NCBI GenBank assembly: GCA_020086605.1
Contig: JACBWW010000049.1
Location: forward strand, 4,726,469 to 4,790,468
Direction: 5' to 3'
Source of the DNA: Lanius collurio
Lineage: Eukaryota > Chordata > Aves > Passeriformes > Laniidae
Length of the DNA stretch: 64,000 bases
The notes under the pieces are model-generated. The model saw nothing but the letters and a program-made list of their open reading frames with translations. It ran no database searches and was not told where the DNA came from. A program made the position numbers and the translations under genes. Positions 22,801 to 36,453 of the stretch are shown in pieces; within the stretch, counting starts at the first letter, position 1; the number at the start of each line of letters is the position of its first letter.

Positions 22801-24541
22801 CAGAAGTTTAATTATCCAGCATGCTGCATCTTTATGGAAGAAGTAGACAGATAAATCCCATATGTTAATAGTTGGCCCCCTGTGGCTGACCTTTGGCTCA
22901 AATATTCCATATTGTGATTCATGTCACACAGTTGGATCCAAAACATGCTCATTCCCCAGGCTGCAGAAAAAAAAGGGGAATTTAATTTACCTTCCAACAG
23001 CAGAGTTTCATTTGATCATTCTTTTGGAGACTGATTTTATCCCTGCCTGTAGTCTGGCCTCTGAAGAGCTGTTCTGCACTCCCTCTGCAAGGATTTAAGA
23101 CCCAGCTTCTCATATTGCCTCCACTGCTCCCTCACTGGGCAACCTGAAATAAGTCATTTTGCCTCAGGTTCTGGTCCAGTAGAACAGAAGATAACTGTGA
23201 CTTCCTTGCTGACCCAGTTTGAACTTGCAGATGGAAGACACTAAGCAAGGTTCATCTTTGGACAAAATTAGGTATTGACCTCTAGAACTTCAAGGTCTCA
23301 CAAGATTAGGTCAGAATATTATAGATATGTTTGGATTGTGGTTTTCTGGCCACCTTCTCCCTTAATCTTGCCATTTTCATATGCCACTGTTTGCCTTCTC
23401 ATGTCCTTATAGTGATTTTACATCATTCTAGTGACACCAACTGTACCCCTGGCACTGGCATAGAGAAGCAGCCACCAAGATCTCTGAGCCTCTGTGTCAG
23501 CTTGATCCTGAAGGACACAGGATCTGTGGGAAGGATACACATCCTATGTATAATGCAGCTACACAGTGCCTAGTGTTCCACAGCCCTTTTCTGGGGAAAT
23601 CAGATCCTCAAACATACATTTACAAGGGAGCTCATGGTCGTAATGCAGAACATTTTAACAGACGGCACAACGTGTCACTGGCATCCTCTGTAGGGTCAAA
23701 GCCTTGAGGTGCTGCAAGTAAGGATACCAGAATTCCTCTCCATTTGACTTCTCTAGAGTGAGGTCTGACACAGAAAGCCTCATTCAGCTAATTAAGCCAT
23801 TGCTAAAATTGCCACCACCCTCAAGTTAGTTCAGACTGAGCCTGTATTTCTGCCTGCCTCGTAGATGAGATGAAGCAACAAAGCCTGATGAAGGCTTGGA
23901 AACTGCTCCTGCTCCTGTGGAGATCACAGGGAACTTTGCTTCAACTGGGCCTAAAAAGATATGCCCAGCTGTCTTCCCAGGGATGACACAGGAAAGTGTG
24001 AAAATACAGCTGTAGTAGCTGGAGACCCAGAAAAACGTGAGACAAAGCCTCTGAGGAGGTCTGTCCCTACTTCCAGCCGGGACATATCTGGACTGTTGTG
24101 CAGGCTGGGCAAATTTTTCCATTCCCAAGCTGGTTTATTTGCCCAGGATGACAGGCTGTTAGCAGACTGTACTCAGGGTGGCCCTGTAGCAGTGGGAGCA
24201 GACAATCTCATAGCATTTCCCTATATAAGAAATAATCAGATGCTCTTTCCTCTGTGACAGGAAAGATGGGCAGATATTCTCTGTGCTCTAAACCATGAAG
24301 TACATGCAAATTGCAAGGGACAAGTAGCTTTATTTCTGTCTTTGGTGCAGTAATGATTGCACTCTGGAGACTTTCCATGGGCCGTGTAAGCGCGTGCAGA
24401 GGGTTAGTCTCATGGATCAAGACCCTACAGCACCTTCCATCACAGGATCTCAAAGCGCACAAAGTTACACTCTAAGCAGTACAGGATTTGAAAAACTCAA
24501 AGGTCAAAATCTTAAGGCATCACTGGTTAAATCTAACAACT
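19891..24541. other. Upstream flank, no confirmed gene
   Basis: Unique sequence on the far side of the CpG island from the inferred gene body. It contains the unexplained 248-codon minus-strand ORF at 20042-20788 and three AP-1/MARE heptamers close to or in it (19590-19596 just outside, 21190-21196 and 21256-21262). A 13-A run is at 20254-20266 and a short CA run near 20896. No repeat family recognised. Confidence 0.4.
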
Positions 24542-24591
24542 TGTCCTGGTTTTGGCTGGGATAGAGTTCATTTCCTAGTAGCTGGTACTGT
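24542..24591 (+). mobile_element. Fragment of an endogenous retroviral LTR
   Basis: Starts TGTCCTGGTTTTGGCTGGG and continues through GATAGAGTT and TAGTAGCTGGTA, which I recognise as the 5' edge of an LTR abundant in songbird and related genomes. Only about the first 50 bases match what I recall; the rest of the LTR is missing or replaced. It has no coding capacity. Recognition is from memory of the family, not from alignment. Confidence 0.65.
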
Positions 24592-27500
24592 AAGATGTCA
24601 ATCACCATGGTGTTTGTAGTATGCCCATCACCAGAATATATAAGCATGTCTAATTTAGAAATGAAAAAGATTTCAACTGCCAACCCTAGCTGAAGTTAAT
24701 TGGAGAATTAGAGATCACCATGCCTAAAAATAAAGTTAAAAAAAGAAATAAAACCCCAGCTGTTGGCCTTTGCTATCTAAAGCAGAAAGTTGAATCTCTA
24801 GGTGTTGAGTTCTCTGTTTTTCTGTGTGGGATTTCCCATGCAGAAATCCATGAACCTGGGTTATGCTGTGCCAAGCAGAGAGAGTTGAGCAGGCTCAGTA
24901 TCTCAGACTCAGACCCCCTGTGCAAGCTCTGCAGAACCAGTGGGTACATGCCCAAATAGTTTTGAATGTAGGCAAATCCCCCTGCACAGGCAGATTAGCC
25001 CAGTTTATTATACAACAGTTGCTGAGCACCTAGAAATCCTTAATATAGCCAAGCTGCTCTGGTTTTCTATAATTTCCTAGAAAAACAGAAAAAGCCACAG
25101 GATTACAGATGATTTAGAGAAGTGATAGGGTTGACAGAGACTTCCAAGCCAGCACACTGGGTTAGTAGCAGTCCTGGGAACAGGAGTCAGAACTCTGGGT
25201 TCTCACTGTCCCAGTAACAGGCAGGTTGCACACTGGAGTGTGTGTCCACCCCAAAACTGGGTCTGTAATCAGCACATGGCATCTCTGGCTGGCTCAGGCC
25301 CATCTTAGGCAGTCACACAATGAAATTCTGCCTGGATTATCTCTGGTCCTGCATGCAGTTGGGATTTCTGGGGTCATTCTTCCTGGGGAAGTTGTGCTAA
25401 AATAAGTTCAAAGTCTCTCTGATTCTTTCTCAGTGAGTCATTATCATGGGAGTGCTTGTCTTGGTCCTCCAGACACATGGGGAGAACTGTGGGAAGAAGC
25501 TGAAGAGACAAAGTAAATGGGATAGAATCCCAGGGGAAGCCAGAGGCATAGCCTGCACTTCCAGCCATGGCTGAGAAGCTGGGTTGTGCGTGAGTGTATT
25601 GTGTACAATCAAGAAAGAAAATCGGGGGAATGCTGCATCAGAGCCTTCAGCAGTGGGTAGTGAAGGCACAGTGTGAGCACAATAGGTCCATTTCAGCTTA
25701 ATCAGTTTAGAATTTTGGCTGAGTCTCTTGTCACCAATCCTGCTACAAATAATAATGGAGTAATGACAGCAATGCAAGCAATTAACTGAAATAGGTTTCA
25801 AAGTTTTTTCCTAGTTTCCCACTTGAAATAAATCATTATTCTGTCCCTAACTCTTCATTTTTATTGTCTGCCTCCTGTGGTTTAGTAACCAGCTGGTATT
25901 CCTTATGAAGAAATCAGCAGGTTGATTGACGCTGTGGCTACCCTGAAGTCCTCTGAGGCTTTCTTATTGACTGACCATATCTTAGATAAGGTTGCCAGTA
26001 AATTATAGCTCTGCTTAAGAGCATCTGCCTCAGGGCTGCTCTCCCCTCATTATAAATCCTGATCTAATCCTGCACATCTCCTCAATTATTGGAGAGTACA
26101 ATTCAAGAAGTGGCTTCCCCAGTGAACATGAAATGAGATAAACTATTCCTACATAAGGTAAACATGACTACTCAAGACTGAAGCTAAGCATTTTCAGGCA
26201 AGTCTCCTTATTTTCATGTGGTTTCCAAAGGAAATCATATCACCACTCCTGTTAATGTTGGCTGTTATTTCACCACAATCAGTTCTAAAAATCAGTTTGA
26301 AAGTTCTACCTGTCAGTGGAACTACTGTTAAGTATTTCTAACTGCAAGAACCACATGTATTCAGGTGACAACCTTTAGAAAGGTATTGGGTAAGTCACTT
26401 TAGAGTCCCCAGTCTCCCACAGAAACCCTTTGGAGATGCTTCATGGCCATGCAGAAATATAGGAAAGACATTTAACTTACGACATCAATGAGTGTGAGAG
26501 AGCAAATGGAAAAGGGACAGGTTGATCTTAACACTTTTTTGTGTTAGGCAGATAAATTATGTTCTGGATTAATGGATGAGTTCAACATACAGTGCTGATG
26601 GAGATAAGTTACTCCATCTTGTAACTCCATGAACAAAAATATCTCATTTGTGGAGGCAACCTATTAGACTGAATAAAGGGTGAGTAAAGGAGCCTGTTAG
26701 TGCTCCTGTTGGATCAGTACCTGCCCCAAGTTCCAGTAACTGAGACAATTGCTGTCACTTTCTGTGGTCTTCTACACACACCACAGCACCCAAGTCCAGC
26801 TTTGCAGGTCCTGCCTGAGCTCTGGCCTGTCCTGACCCTTGCCTTTTGTGAGAACCCTTTCTCTGGAAAAACCGTAACACTGCATGTTAACTTTATGCAA
26901 ATATAACAACTATGTTTGAACACTGTTAGATGGGTGACTTTGTTTACAGCTTTGTATTTTCACCAGGATAAATGGGAAGAAATAGAAGGATTTATTTCAT
27001 CCAGGGGAAAATGTGCATATAGGAATGAAATTAATGGAATCTGCGAACCTGCAGCAAGGTTATGTGGCAGTTTGACTCAGTGTAACATTAATGACTTATT
27101 CTAATTATGTGTTAAAGTCAGAGATTATGTTCATTCCAGAGCATTTCCTTTCATCTAAGAGAACTTTACTGTTCACCCAGCTCCAAATACAGAGTGAATT
27201 TTGGCATCTCTGGTGGGAAATCAACAATCTGTCTCATTGCTTCTGTCATCTGTGTGAGGTGTTTGTTTGACCATTTATTTGTGCCAAGCTAGATTAGGAC
27301 ATCAGATGATAGAAAGAGGAGCATTTATCCGAGGGTGTGGTGGGACTACACACAGATCATCCTTCCTCATCCTCATCTTACATGCCAGCCCAAGGAAGCA
27401 CTGCCTGTCCTGGGTCAGACCTCACAGGGTCCTCTTGGGAACCCTTTTTGCACTTCCTCCTGATCATAGTATAAAGACATAAAAGTCTGTAAGAGTGGCT

Positions 27501-30500
27501 GCAGTGTCCAGGTTAAAAATCTGTCATGACCTGTTTATGAAAGTAAATTCCCAAGGAGTACTACAAGAAAAGGACAAACATACATGATACTCCAATCACA
27601 GTCTCTAGACACCCACAGCCTCCTGAAAACTGACTGCAGATTTCTACTAATTTCTATGAATAGATGAAGATTTCTAGATATAGCCCTCCATTGATCTTTT
27701 TCCCCTTGGACCTGCCCAGCCTCCCTTTAAATTTGTGTGAGACTGGCAGTATCATGTGGCAAGAAACTGCAAAGCTCAATAATCTTCTCATTCTGCACTG
27801 GTTAGTAAATTTTTTTGTAAATGTAAATCACTGTCACTGAGTACAATTCTTCTTACAGGAAACATCCTGCAATCAATGGAGACAAACTTCTATAGGCTTC
27901 TGTGATGTTGGATCTCAGTAGTATTGTTTAACCTGAGCCCCTCAAAATCAGCAAGAGATTCTTAATTTTAGACAGGTTCACAATTCCTGTCTGACTGGAA
28001 AAAATTGTCCAAAATACAATTTAGTCAAAGTGAGGTTTCACCTCTTCCTAAGTGTCTAGTATCCTTTATTGAAGTTCTGGCTTTGTAATCCTGCTTTAGT
28101 TTCTAGCAGGATTCATCAAAACAATAATTTCACTTCAAGAAAAGCTACAGAATGTTTTTTAAGGAAAGATGAATGGCTGAATGGTGATTTGGGCTGCTCC
28201 ACTACAATTACTGAAACAAATAGGTCCAATAAAAAGCTCTGCTCTCATTTACATGGCTATAGGACTCATCTTGCTAAATTGTGGCCCCTTTTATCAAAGG
28301 ATTTAAACCAGAATTATTTCCTAGTAATTCCCTCAAATTTGTACCATTTGTATTCTGGTTTTAATCTGCTATTTCTTCTGTGCTATTAACTAAGGCAGAG
28401 GCACCCTATAAATACAGTGTACTTCAGTGGACTTCTTATTTATGTACTTACAGATAACTTCAATATTTCCCCAAACAAGATGTGCCACTGTGACCCATAG
28501 AGTCAATACATATTGCATTTGCATTCTTTTCTAATGCAAGGCAGTTGTAGAATTACGTACAAATAGACCTCTGGGGGCCTGACCTCCCAGCTGTATTAAA
28601 TAAATCCCCTTAGCACAAAGGAGGAAGAAAAGGAAACAAAGAGCTTCCTGCTGGCTTTTCCTGGAAGCATAGTAGTGAAATAATTCACTTCAGTGTCCTG
28701 TGGAAATAAAGGGTGGTTAGAAAACATCAGAAATCAATCTTTACAAAAATAACAGCCCTAGAAGTGAAAGACTGAACATCCTGGCTGTAGAGAAGAGTTT
28801 TCCCAGTGTACTTGCTCACCATCATGGCCCTTTACTAAATTACTTTAGTCTTCACTCAGACTAAATGTCCTTGAGCTGTGGAAATCATAAGGGGAAAGTC
28901 CACCAATTGGATGGACATAGTTACAGGGTGGGTTTTGGCAGGAATTTATATAAACTCCTCTGAGAGGAGTTATACTGAGTTGTAAATTTGTGTTTATTGG
29001 TACACATACAGTACTCAAGCTGATTCTGATCTGATAAAAGGGGTTGTTCACACACAATTTCTGGTTTTCTTGCAAAATACTTGAACAAAAACTTGAAAAC
29101 AATTCTGCTTCTGTTTAAAATCAAACATTTTTTCAGGATTTGTTCATGTATTAGCCAAAACACACATGCCTTCCTAAAACTTTTAACAAATTTAGTCTAA
29201 AAAAACTGTTTCTGAAGAAAAAAATCTTCTTTTAGAAATACCAATTCTCCTGGAAAAACTGATGATAGTCTTTTGGTGATCCTGGGCAGACTCTATAATG
29301 TGGGTGATTCTGTTTGTTCTTCCTTATGGGAGGTTCCTAGGCATTAAGCCCAGATAAATGGCATTTCCATTGCCTGTAACACCAAGTCCTCCCCTGTGTG
29401 TCTCTCATTGTCTGTACTCCCTGGACTTAATGGCAGTGGAGGGATGTTTCTTTCATCTCCTATGACAAGTGGTGTTTTCCCTTATGTTCGTTCCCAGACA
29501 GAGACAGAATGGAAAATTAATGCTTTTTTTCTAGTTTATGTATGTGTTAACAGACTAAATTTGGGAGAGGGGAGGTCAGCAGTGCTTACTCATGGCCCCT
29601 TGGTTTTGTCCACTGATGTCATTGTCCTGGTCTCACAGCATCCAAAATGGAGACACATTTTGTTAGCAATTAAGTGAATGGAAAAAGGCTGGCAAAAGTT
29701 TTCCCTGTGGCACATTTCATTTCAGAGACCACTGAGATCAGGGGATCAGAAGGAGCTTAGCATGTGTCACCAGCCCTCCAAGGACCTGCCACCTCTTGCA
29801 TGCAAACATGATTTTACCAGTCCGAGCACTGATCCTGAAGTCTTGTTAGCATATGACAATATATGCCAGATTTTTGTTTGTAAAATCCAAAGTGGGAATG
29901 ACTGGGATATAATCAAAAGTCCCTGACTGGGAAATTTTAGAAAATGGTTCTGGTTCTGATTTCAATCCATCTCCTTTGTTAATCTTATTATTCAGGAACT
30001 ACTTAGAGCTATCTCATGCTCATCTAAACTAAATACATAACCCAATTAAAACAATACTGAGCTATTTAGATCTATAGAATTAGACTAAATTTCAGTGCTT
30101 CTGATATTTTAGATCTTTCAGGGCTCTAGTGTGCAAATATCTATATCATCAGTTTATCTTCTCCCATCTCAACCATCATTAATAAATTGTACATATGGGT
30201 TAGGAGATTGTCATATTTCATATATGACACAACAGTTCCAGCCAATTTCTAAATTACTGGATACTGTAATCCCCTGGTACAGCTCTATGTCTGACTACAG
30301 GATACAGGACTTGGGTCTGCAAATCCACTTGGGTGCCTGGGATCAGGGGAATGTGCTGAGGTGTTGGCAAGAAAGGACAGAGGAAGAGGGTGAAGCTGGA
30401 AGCATTCGATCTATCAGCACAACAGCTTTTCCTCGCAGAGCTGGAGTCTTACCAAAGACCTGATGACTTTTTTTTTGCTGTAGGAAATAATCTGCTAACT

Positions 30501-31044
30501 GGAGAGTTCACAGTGGAAGGAAACAAGGAGCAGGGAGTAGTTAGGTGAAACAATGAAATGCTTTTCTCATCAACTGTCCTTAAACCCAGCTGCAAGTTGA
30601 TCTGTTCTGTTAGGAACAGGCAAGCAAGGTATTTTCAGGGGATTCTCACAAGGTTGTGATTAAAAACAAGAAATGTGCAAGAAATTAGAGTGAGAATTTA
30701 ACTAAAACACGGGCAAGAAACTGATGGCAAAGGGAGTTCAGTAGATAATTCCACGCACAATTTGTTCCCTGGATTTTGTACCATTTATGTTCACAAACTA
30801 TTCATGAACAGATTGCAGATATTAAAACAAACAAATGAGGAAATGTTTATTAATGATGGAATAATTGATATACAATATGTTATGAGTTAGAGATTTTTCT
30901 TGGTCTCCAAATTGTATCAGCCAGGGTTGTGTGACTTATTGTGTGACTTATTGCACAGTGTGACTTTGTCACATGAGTCAGATGGCTCTGCAGGACAAAC
31001 CCAGCACAATTCATCTCTGCTTTGATGTATCAAAGAGAGAGGGG
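24592..31044. other. Intergenic-like DNA, no gene seen
   Basis: No exon, RNA gene or mobile element recognised in 6.4 kb. A 12-bp direct repeat (TGTGACTTATTG twice) lies at about 30929-30954. The block near 30780-30890 is AT-rich with several ATTAAT/TAATTG-like motifs, but nothing more specific can be said. Confidence 0.4.
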
Positions 31045-31400
31045 ACCTGGTGGAGCTGGAGAAGGTACAGAGGAAGAGAGCTGAAGTGAAGGGGATGGAG
31101 CAGCTGCCTCCCAAGGAAAGGCAGAAAAGGCTGAAACTCCACTGCAGTTTAGAGAAAAGGCAACTGAGCAGGGATATGACTGAGATATGTTCACAAAGGT
31201 GGTGGGTCAAAGGACAAAGTTATCCATGCATCCCTCAATACTGTAACAAGTACAACAACACAAGAGCTGCTTCTTGGGGGGATCCATGAGCTGAAGCACT
31301 GCTGCCAAGGGTGCCCTGCCTGGGGACATGACAGCACCAGCGAAGCAACCAGGCCTCCCAGGCCATTCTGTGGTTCTGTGGTTCTATGATTCTATGACCC
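31045..31400 (+). mobile_element. Degraded CR1 LINE fragment with tail
   Basis: Around 31046-31180 phrases such as GGAGCTGGAGAAGGTACAG and GGATGGAGCAGCTGCCTCCC match the body of CR1 upstream of its 3' end. At 31365-31398 repeated TTCTGTGGTTCTATGATTC units match the CR1 terminal tail. The 31185-31330 middle is diverged or partly unrelated, so this could be one old element with deletions or two adjacent pieces. Confidence 0.7.
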
Positions 31401-33228
31401 TGTCACAGATTTGCCCACCTCGGTTTTGGGTTGAACAGTTCATGTCAGATCCCACATCTCTGCTCATGGGCTTCAACTAGTATGTGGATTCTTTCCCAGT
31501 CACAGAGGAGCTGGGCTTCCCAACATCATAAGTGCCATGAATTAAAATTGGTGGAATTGGTAGAATTTTACTACTTTTATTAGTAGAATGGAAGAACCTG
31601 AAAAAGGCAGTAAATCTGATTTAATTCCTGTAGGCTCAGCTATAGGACATTCTTGTGCCCAACTCTTTGGTCAGTAGCAGATGTCAAGGGTAAGGAGTTC
31701 ATTAAATATCCCACAGCCCTCCACAGTGTCTTTTATCTCCTTAGCTTTCTTTCCTGCTTTCCTGACACAGCTTTAAATTTCTTGAAGATACTTCTCTACC
31801 CATGCCTTCTCCTTTCAGTCCTCTGTGCCCTTCCACACTCTGAATATGCATTTGAACCCGACAGGCACAGACCCCTGCTATGCGACAGGGCCTTGACTTT
31901 TTTCTTCCTTTTTAAAATATTTTCTTCTTTTGTACCTGCAAATTACTCTGGGTGTGATTTTCTGTCCTCAGTTACAGGGGAGGATAATTTGTGCCACTCA
32001 CAGGGCTTAGCAAAACTGCAGGCACTAGTACCTTTGTGCCCAGTTCTGGAAAACAAAATGCACCTGCAGTTGTGTGTCTATGGGTGCAAATTATAAGGAT
32101 AATGCTTAGACAATACTGGGAACTTTTCAGTGAGATGGATTTTTGCTAGAAAACAAAGAAAAAACCTGATATACCTGATCTAAGCAGTTTCTGTGGGAAT
32201 TTTCACACCAGTTTCAACAATGGCATTCCTGGGAAAATCCACACCACATGATAATCAGCTTGTCCTACCTCAGAATAGCAAGAATTGAGAATTTAGAGCA
32301 TTTTCTAAAGATGAAGGAACCAATGGCAAATCCTGCTGTGCCTAATTGACTCTGAGGTCTCACATCTCTAGTGCATGCCCAGCCTGCAAGACTACCAATG
32401 ACTCCTTCTCAAGGTTTTCATTTGAAGTTGTCTCACTCAGCTTTAAGAAGTCTGTCTGACTGCCTCAGCACTCACAGGACTTAGTAAGACTGAGGTTCAC
32501 AGCTGGGCTTTCATTTAGACAGAGCAAAGTCAGGCCTCCCTTTAGACTGAAAATGGTATAAAACTTCAAGTCCCAAACATATTATGAATTACCCTATGCA
32601 TCCCATCTTATTGAGGCAAAGCCAAAAAAAAGCTTTGCTGGTGTTGTCTCTTTTTCAAATGTCTGTTAATAACTATAAATAACTTTGAAATTCAGGCAGG
32701 GTTAGTCCAGATGGCTCAAGGTGCTCCACGAGTATACTGGGGGCCATATCTGCTTCCTTTTTTCCAGTAAGAGTGTACACACAGGCATTATTTTTCTCCA
32801 TGTGAAAAAATAGTGCTCATATTTTACAACCCATTTCCCTCTTAAAGACTGTAATCATGTGAGAAGAAACCAGCTGGTCTAGCCCTCAACAAATAGCCCT
32901 GACCAGCTGTAGTGGAAGGAAATCTGGTAGTGAAGCCATATGAAGAGCTGTCTGCGGCTCTGTGCTGGGCTCCCGCTTCCCTTTCCGTGCTGCAACACAG
33001 CTGAGCTTGGAGGTGAGGCCAAGGCAGGCAGTGAGACCTGTGTCTCACAGCTGCTGATGCAGGTCCTTCATCATGAATGGCCTCTCTTAGATTCATAAGT
33101 TGTAGTCCACATCCAGGACCAGGGACCAGAGCACTTTCCCTCACTGATGCTGTAAACTAATCCTGACCTACTTGTAAATATGGCAGTGAATATAAGCTTT
33201 GGTGAAAGGCATGAGGAGCTTGGAAGGG

Positions 33229-33234
<6 letters not shown>
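31401..33234. other. Intergenic-like DNA, no gene seen
   Basis: Unique sequence. The 147-codon plus-strand frame at 31653-32096 is rich in Leu, Phe and Cys, has no recognisable domain and is within the range of chance frames here. Confidence 0.4.

Positions 33235-33274
<40 letters not shown>
33235..33274. repeat. (TG)20 microsatellite
   Basis: Twenty uninterrupted TG units. Perfect long TG/CA arrays are usually polymorphic and can adopt Z-DNA. The His-Thr repeat frame on the minus strand is an artefact of this array. Confidence 0.97.
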
Positions 33275-33275
<1 letters not shown>

Positions 33276-35544
33276 TGAGAGCCTCTTGCTTCTAAAGAAC
33301 TGATCTGAACAGGAAGAGTCTTAACTTGGCTGAGTCCTCTGAGCTTCATTGCTCAGTGACAGATGACATTTCTCAGCCTTGTCGGAAAAGAACATCACTA
33401 AATTGAAGCTCTGTCTCATTCTGCTTCACTAGAACATAATGAGGCAGAATTACAGGGTATGCTGGCACTGCTCAGGAATTCAGCACCATGACTGTCCTCA
33501 AAGTCAGCCAAGAAAGAGAGCTACCAGCCCCTCCTGTGGCACCTGGCACTGGCTCTGGGGCAGTGCAGAAGATCCACTCAGGCTTTTTATGGAATACTTA
33601 AAAAATCCTAAATAGCCACAAAGGGACCGGGGGCAAACAGAGCAGATGTAGCAGCTGAAGGACACTGGAGCAGAGCTGCTCCAGCACTGCTGTTCCTGAG
33701 GGCTGTGAGGGGCATTAATGGGCCCCATGTGCTGCAGGAATGCAAAGCTCTGCGTGGGCTGGCAGATTTATGCTCTTGACACTGGGGGCATTTCCTGGCG
33801 AAGAGCTGATTGCTTTGGTCTGTGCCTCTGCTCCAAATTACTGTGACTTTATTGAACAGCAAGCCTGAGGAAGCAGCAGAGCCAGATGGACACTCGTCCT
33901 GTGTAAGGTGCTACTGGTTTAACCTCACATTTCTGAGGATATGCAGCATGAATTGTTTTTGTTTAATGAAATTTGTGTTTAGTTGTCATTTAAGTGTCAT
34001 TAAAAGATGAGGCTGGTCTCATTATGGTTATTTTCTATTTTATGTCTCCCACAAGGCCCAGCAGTGAAGGTATGTAGGAACAAAATAAAACTATAGTGGT
34101 TTCCCAGTCCTCAACAACGTATGGGCTGTGCTGAGCCACAGATGGTGTCTTTATGTTTTAGCAGCCTTCAGTCACTTCAGTGATTTTTATGAATTTTTTC
34201 ATTAATGAACTCATGTAAACTGCTGGCTGCCCAAGCATCCCATAACTCAACAAAAGAGTTTGGTGAACTCTCTACTTTCTTTTGATTTGTACTTGCTGTT
34301 TGGCACCTCCTACATGGTATTGAGGTGGTCATGTGGGCTGTGGTGTAGTTTAATTGGCAGAATTATATAATTGAGACCAACATCAGAGATTCAACTGTTC
34401 CATTTTTTGTTCATCTTGGACTGCTGACCACCACTCCTGAAGCTGAGCTACTGTGGGGAAAGAATCAATGTGTTTGAAGGATCTCCTTGAGGTGAGATCA
34501 CCTGAAGACACAGACATTCAGTCATAAGCTCAAGGGCTCAAGAACTCTGTGCTTTTGTCTTTGTAACCCAGTGAGACACTTGACAATGGTTTGGATGCTC
34601 AAACAGTGAGAGGAAACATGAAAGCAGATAGAGTGACTTACTCCAAAAGGAAAGGAAAACTGTGAGAAGAAAATGAGTGGCTCTGAAAAGATCTGGCAAA
34701 GACACATGCACAGGGGTATAATAACAGATGGAGATGTCAGAGGGATGGAGGGAGGAAAAAGAAGCATAAGGTTCAGTGATTTGGTTTGTGCCTGTGATTT
34801 AGTTCTGTGCTTAGCTTGCAGTAGTTTGTCTTGAATGTGTACACAGAATAAAGAAAATCACAGATCATAAGAATGACAAAACCTGAGGAAAACAAGGCCC
34901 CTTCTGAAGGGACCTCCCCCTCTGGCCACTACATGGTTAAAAGAACCCTTATTCCCCAGCCCCTTATTAACACAGAATTGTCAGGCTCCAATGTGAACCT
35001 TGAACACCTATAGTTCATTCCTGTGGTTCCCTGAACATTCAAGCAAGACAGAAATTTAGTCAGGTAACTTGTTTAGGAAAGCCTTCTCCTCTTTCCCGTG
35101 CTGCTCATGTTGCAGTATATTGCTGGCATTGTTTAAAGTGTTACTGGCAAATAACATTGCTTTGTGCATTATAAATAGAAATCAGGCAGCAAATGGAATT
35201 AAATGTGGACTGAAAGGCACGAATTCCTGAGCAGAACAGTCTGTGTCTGACAGGAAATAGACAAACTTTGTTAAGTTTGCCCAGGACCAGCCTAATTTGA
35301 TCTTGGAGTTTTTATTTTTTTTTTTTAAATATGGTTTTACATGTCTACAAAATGTAACAGCTACTTGAAACTGAAAACGAACCCAACAAAATAAGATCTC
35401 TCCAGGGCATTCCAAATTATTTAAACGTGAGCTTTTCCAGCATTCCTCTGCAACAAATAACAGTAAACAGTAGGTTAAAAATGTACAACATTAGGGTTAT
35501 ACAGGCAAAATAACAGCAGACATTTGTGAAGGATGGATTAGCAA
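33275..35544. other. Intergenic-like DNA, no gene seen
   Basis: Unique sequence without recognised exons or repeats. A perfect 20-bp palindrome-type hairpin (9-bp arms, 2-bp loop) lies at 33665-33684. Confidence 0.4.
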
Positions 35545-36453
35545 CAAATCTCTGACCTGGATGATGGGATTGAGTGTACCCTGATCAAATTTGCCAATGA
35601 CACCAAACTGAGTGGGGAATTGGACACTTCAGAAGGGCAAACCACCCTGCAGGAAGCCCTGGATAGGCTGGAAGGGTGTCCTAACAAGAACCTTGAGAAG
35701 TTCAGCGAGGACAAGTGTAAGGTCTTGAACCTGGGAAAACACAATCGAGGAGTGCAGCACAGGCTGGGATCAGCCTAGCTGTGGAGCAGCTCTGTGGAAA
35801 GAGACCTGGGGGTCTTGGTGGGCAACAAGCTCGAGATGAGTGAGCTGTGTGCTGCTGCAGCAAAGAAAGAATGGGATGCTGGGCTGCATCAGCAAGGGCA
35901 TCACCAGCAGAGAAGGAGAAGTCATCATCCTACTCTACTCAGCACTTGTCAGGCCACACCTGGAATTCTCTGTTTGGGTCCCCAAAAAGAGGTATGGGCA
36001 GGCTAGAGAGGGGGCAGAGAAAGACCACAGAGATGATCCAAGGACTGAGAAGCCTGTCATATGAGGAAAGGCTGAGAGAGCTGGGTTTGTTCAGCCTTGA
36101 GAGAAAAAGGCTTAGGGAAGACCGTATCATCATGTTCCAGTTTTTAAATGGTGGCTACAAGAAGATGGAGACTGTTTTTACAAGGAGTCACGTAGAAAAG
36201 ATGAGGGGTAATGGGTAAAAATTATTCCTGGGAAGATTCCGGTTGGACTCAAGAGGAAAACTTTTCATAATGAAACAATCAGCCATTGAAATCATCTCCC
36301 TGGTGAAGTGGTGGATTCCTCCCCATTAACACATATAAGATGGAACTCAATAGGGTCCTGGGCCATCTAGACCATGCTGTTGCCAAGAGAGGTTGGATGA
36401 GATGATCTTTGAGGTCTTTTCCAACCTGGTATTCTGTGATTCTAGGATTCTAT
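35545..36453 (+). mobile_element. CR1 LINE, 3' part with end of reverse transcriptase ORF
   Basis: The longest mobile element in the window, about 0.9 kb. It starts in the reverse-transcriptase region of ORF2, where FA-N-D-TKL (35590-35610) stands for the usual F/Y-A-D-D catalytic motif with the first aspartate changed to asparagine. A stop follows at about 35776. Further on, frames read ERDLGVLVGNKLE and SALVRPHLEFSVW, typical of the CR1 ORF2 C-terminal part, split between reading frames. The 3' end carries GATGATCTTTGAGGTC and a tail of ATTCTGTG/ATTCTATA units. It is dead: 5'-truncated, frame-broken and catalytically altered. Confidence 0.95.

Noticed and set aside
32842..33349. Minus-strand frames of 92-100 codons
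   Set aside because: One is built on the TG microsatellite (His-Thr repeat); the other has no domain or splice support.
35794..36218. Three overlapping plus-strand frames of 70-123 codons
   Set aside because: They are pieces of the decayed CR1 ORF2, not host genes.
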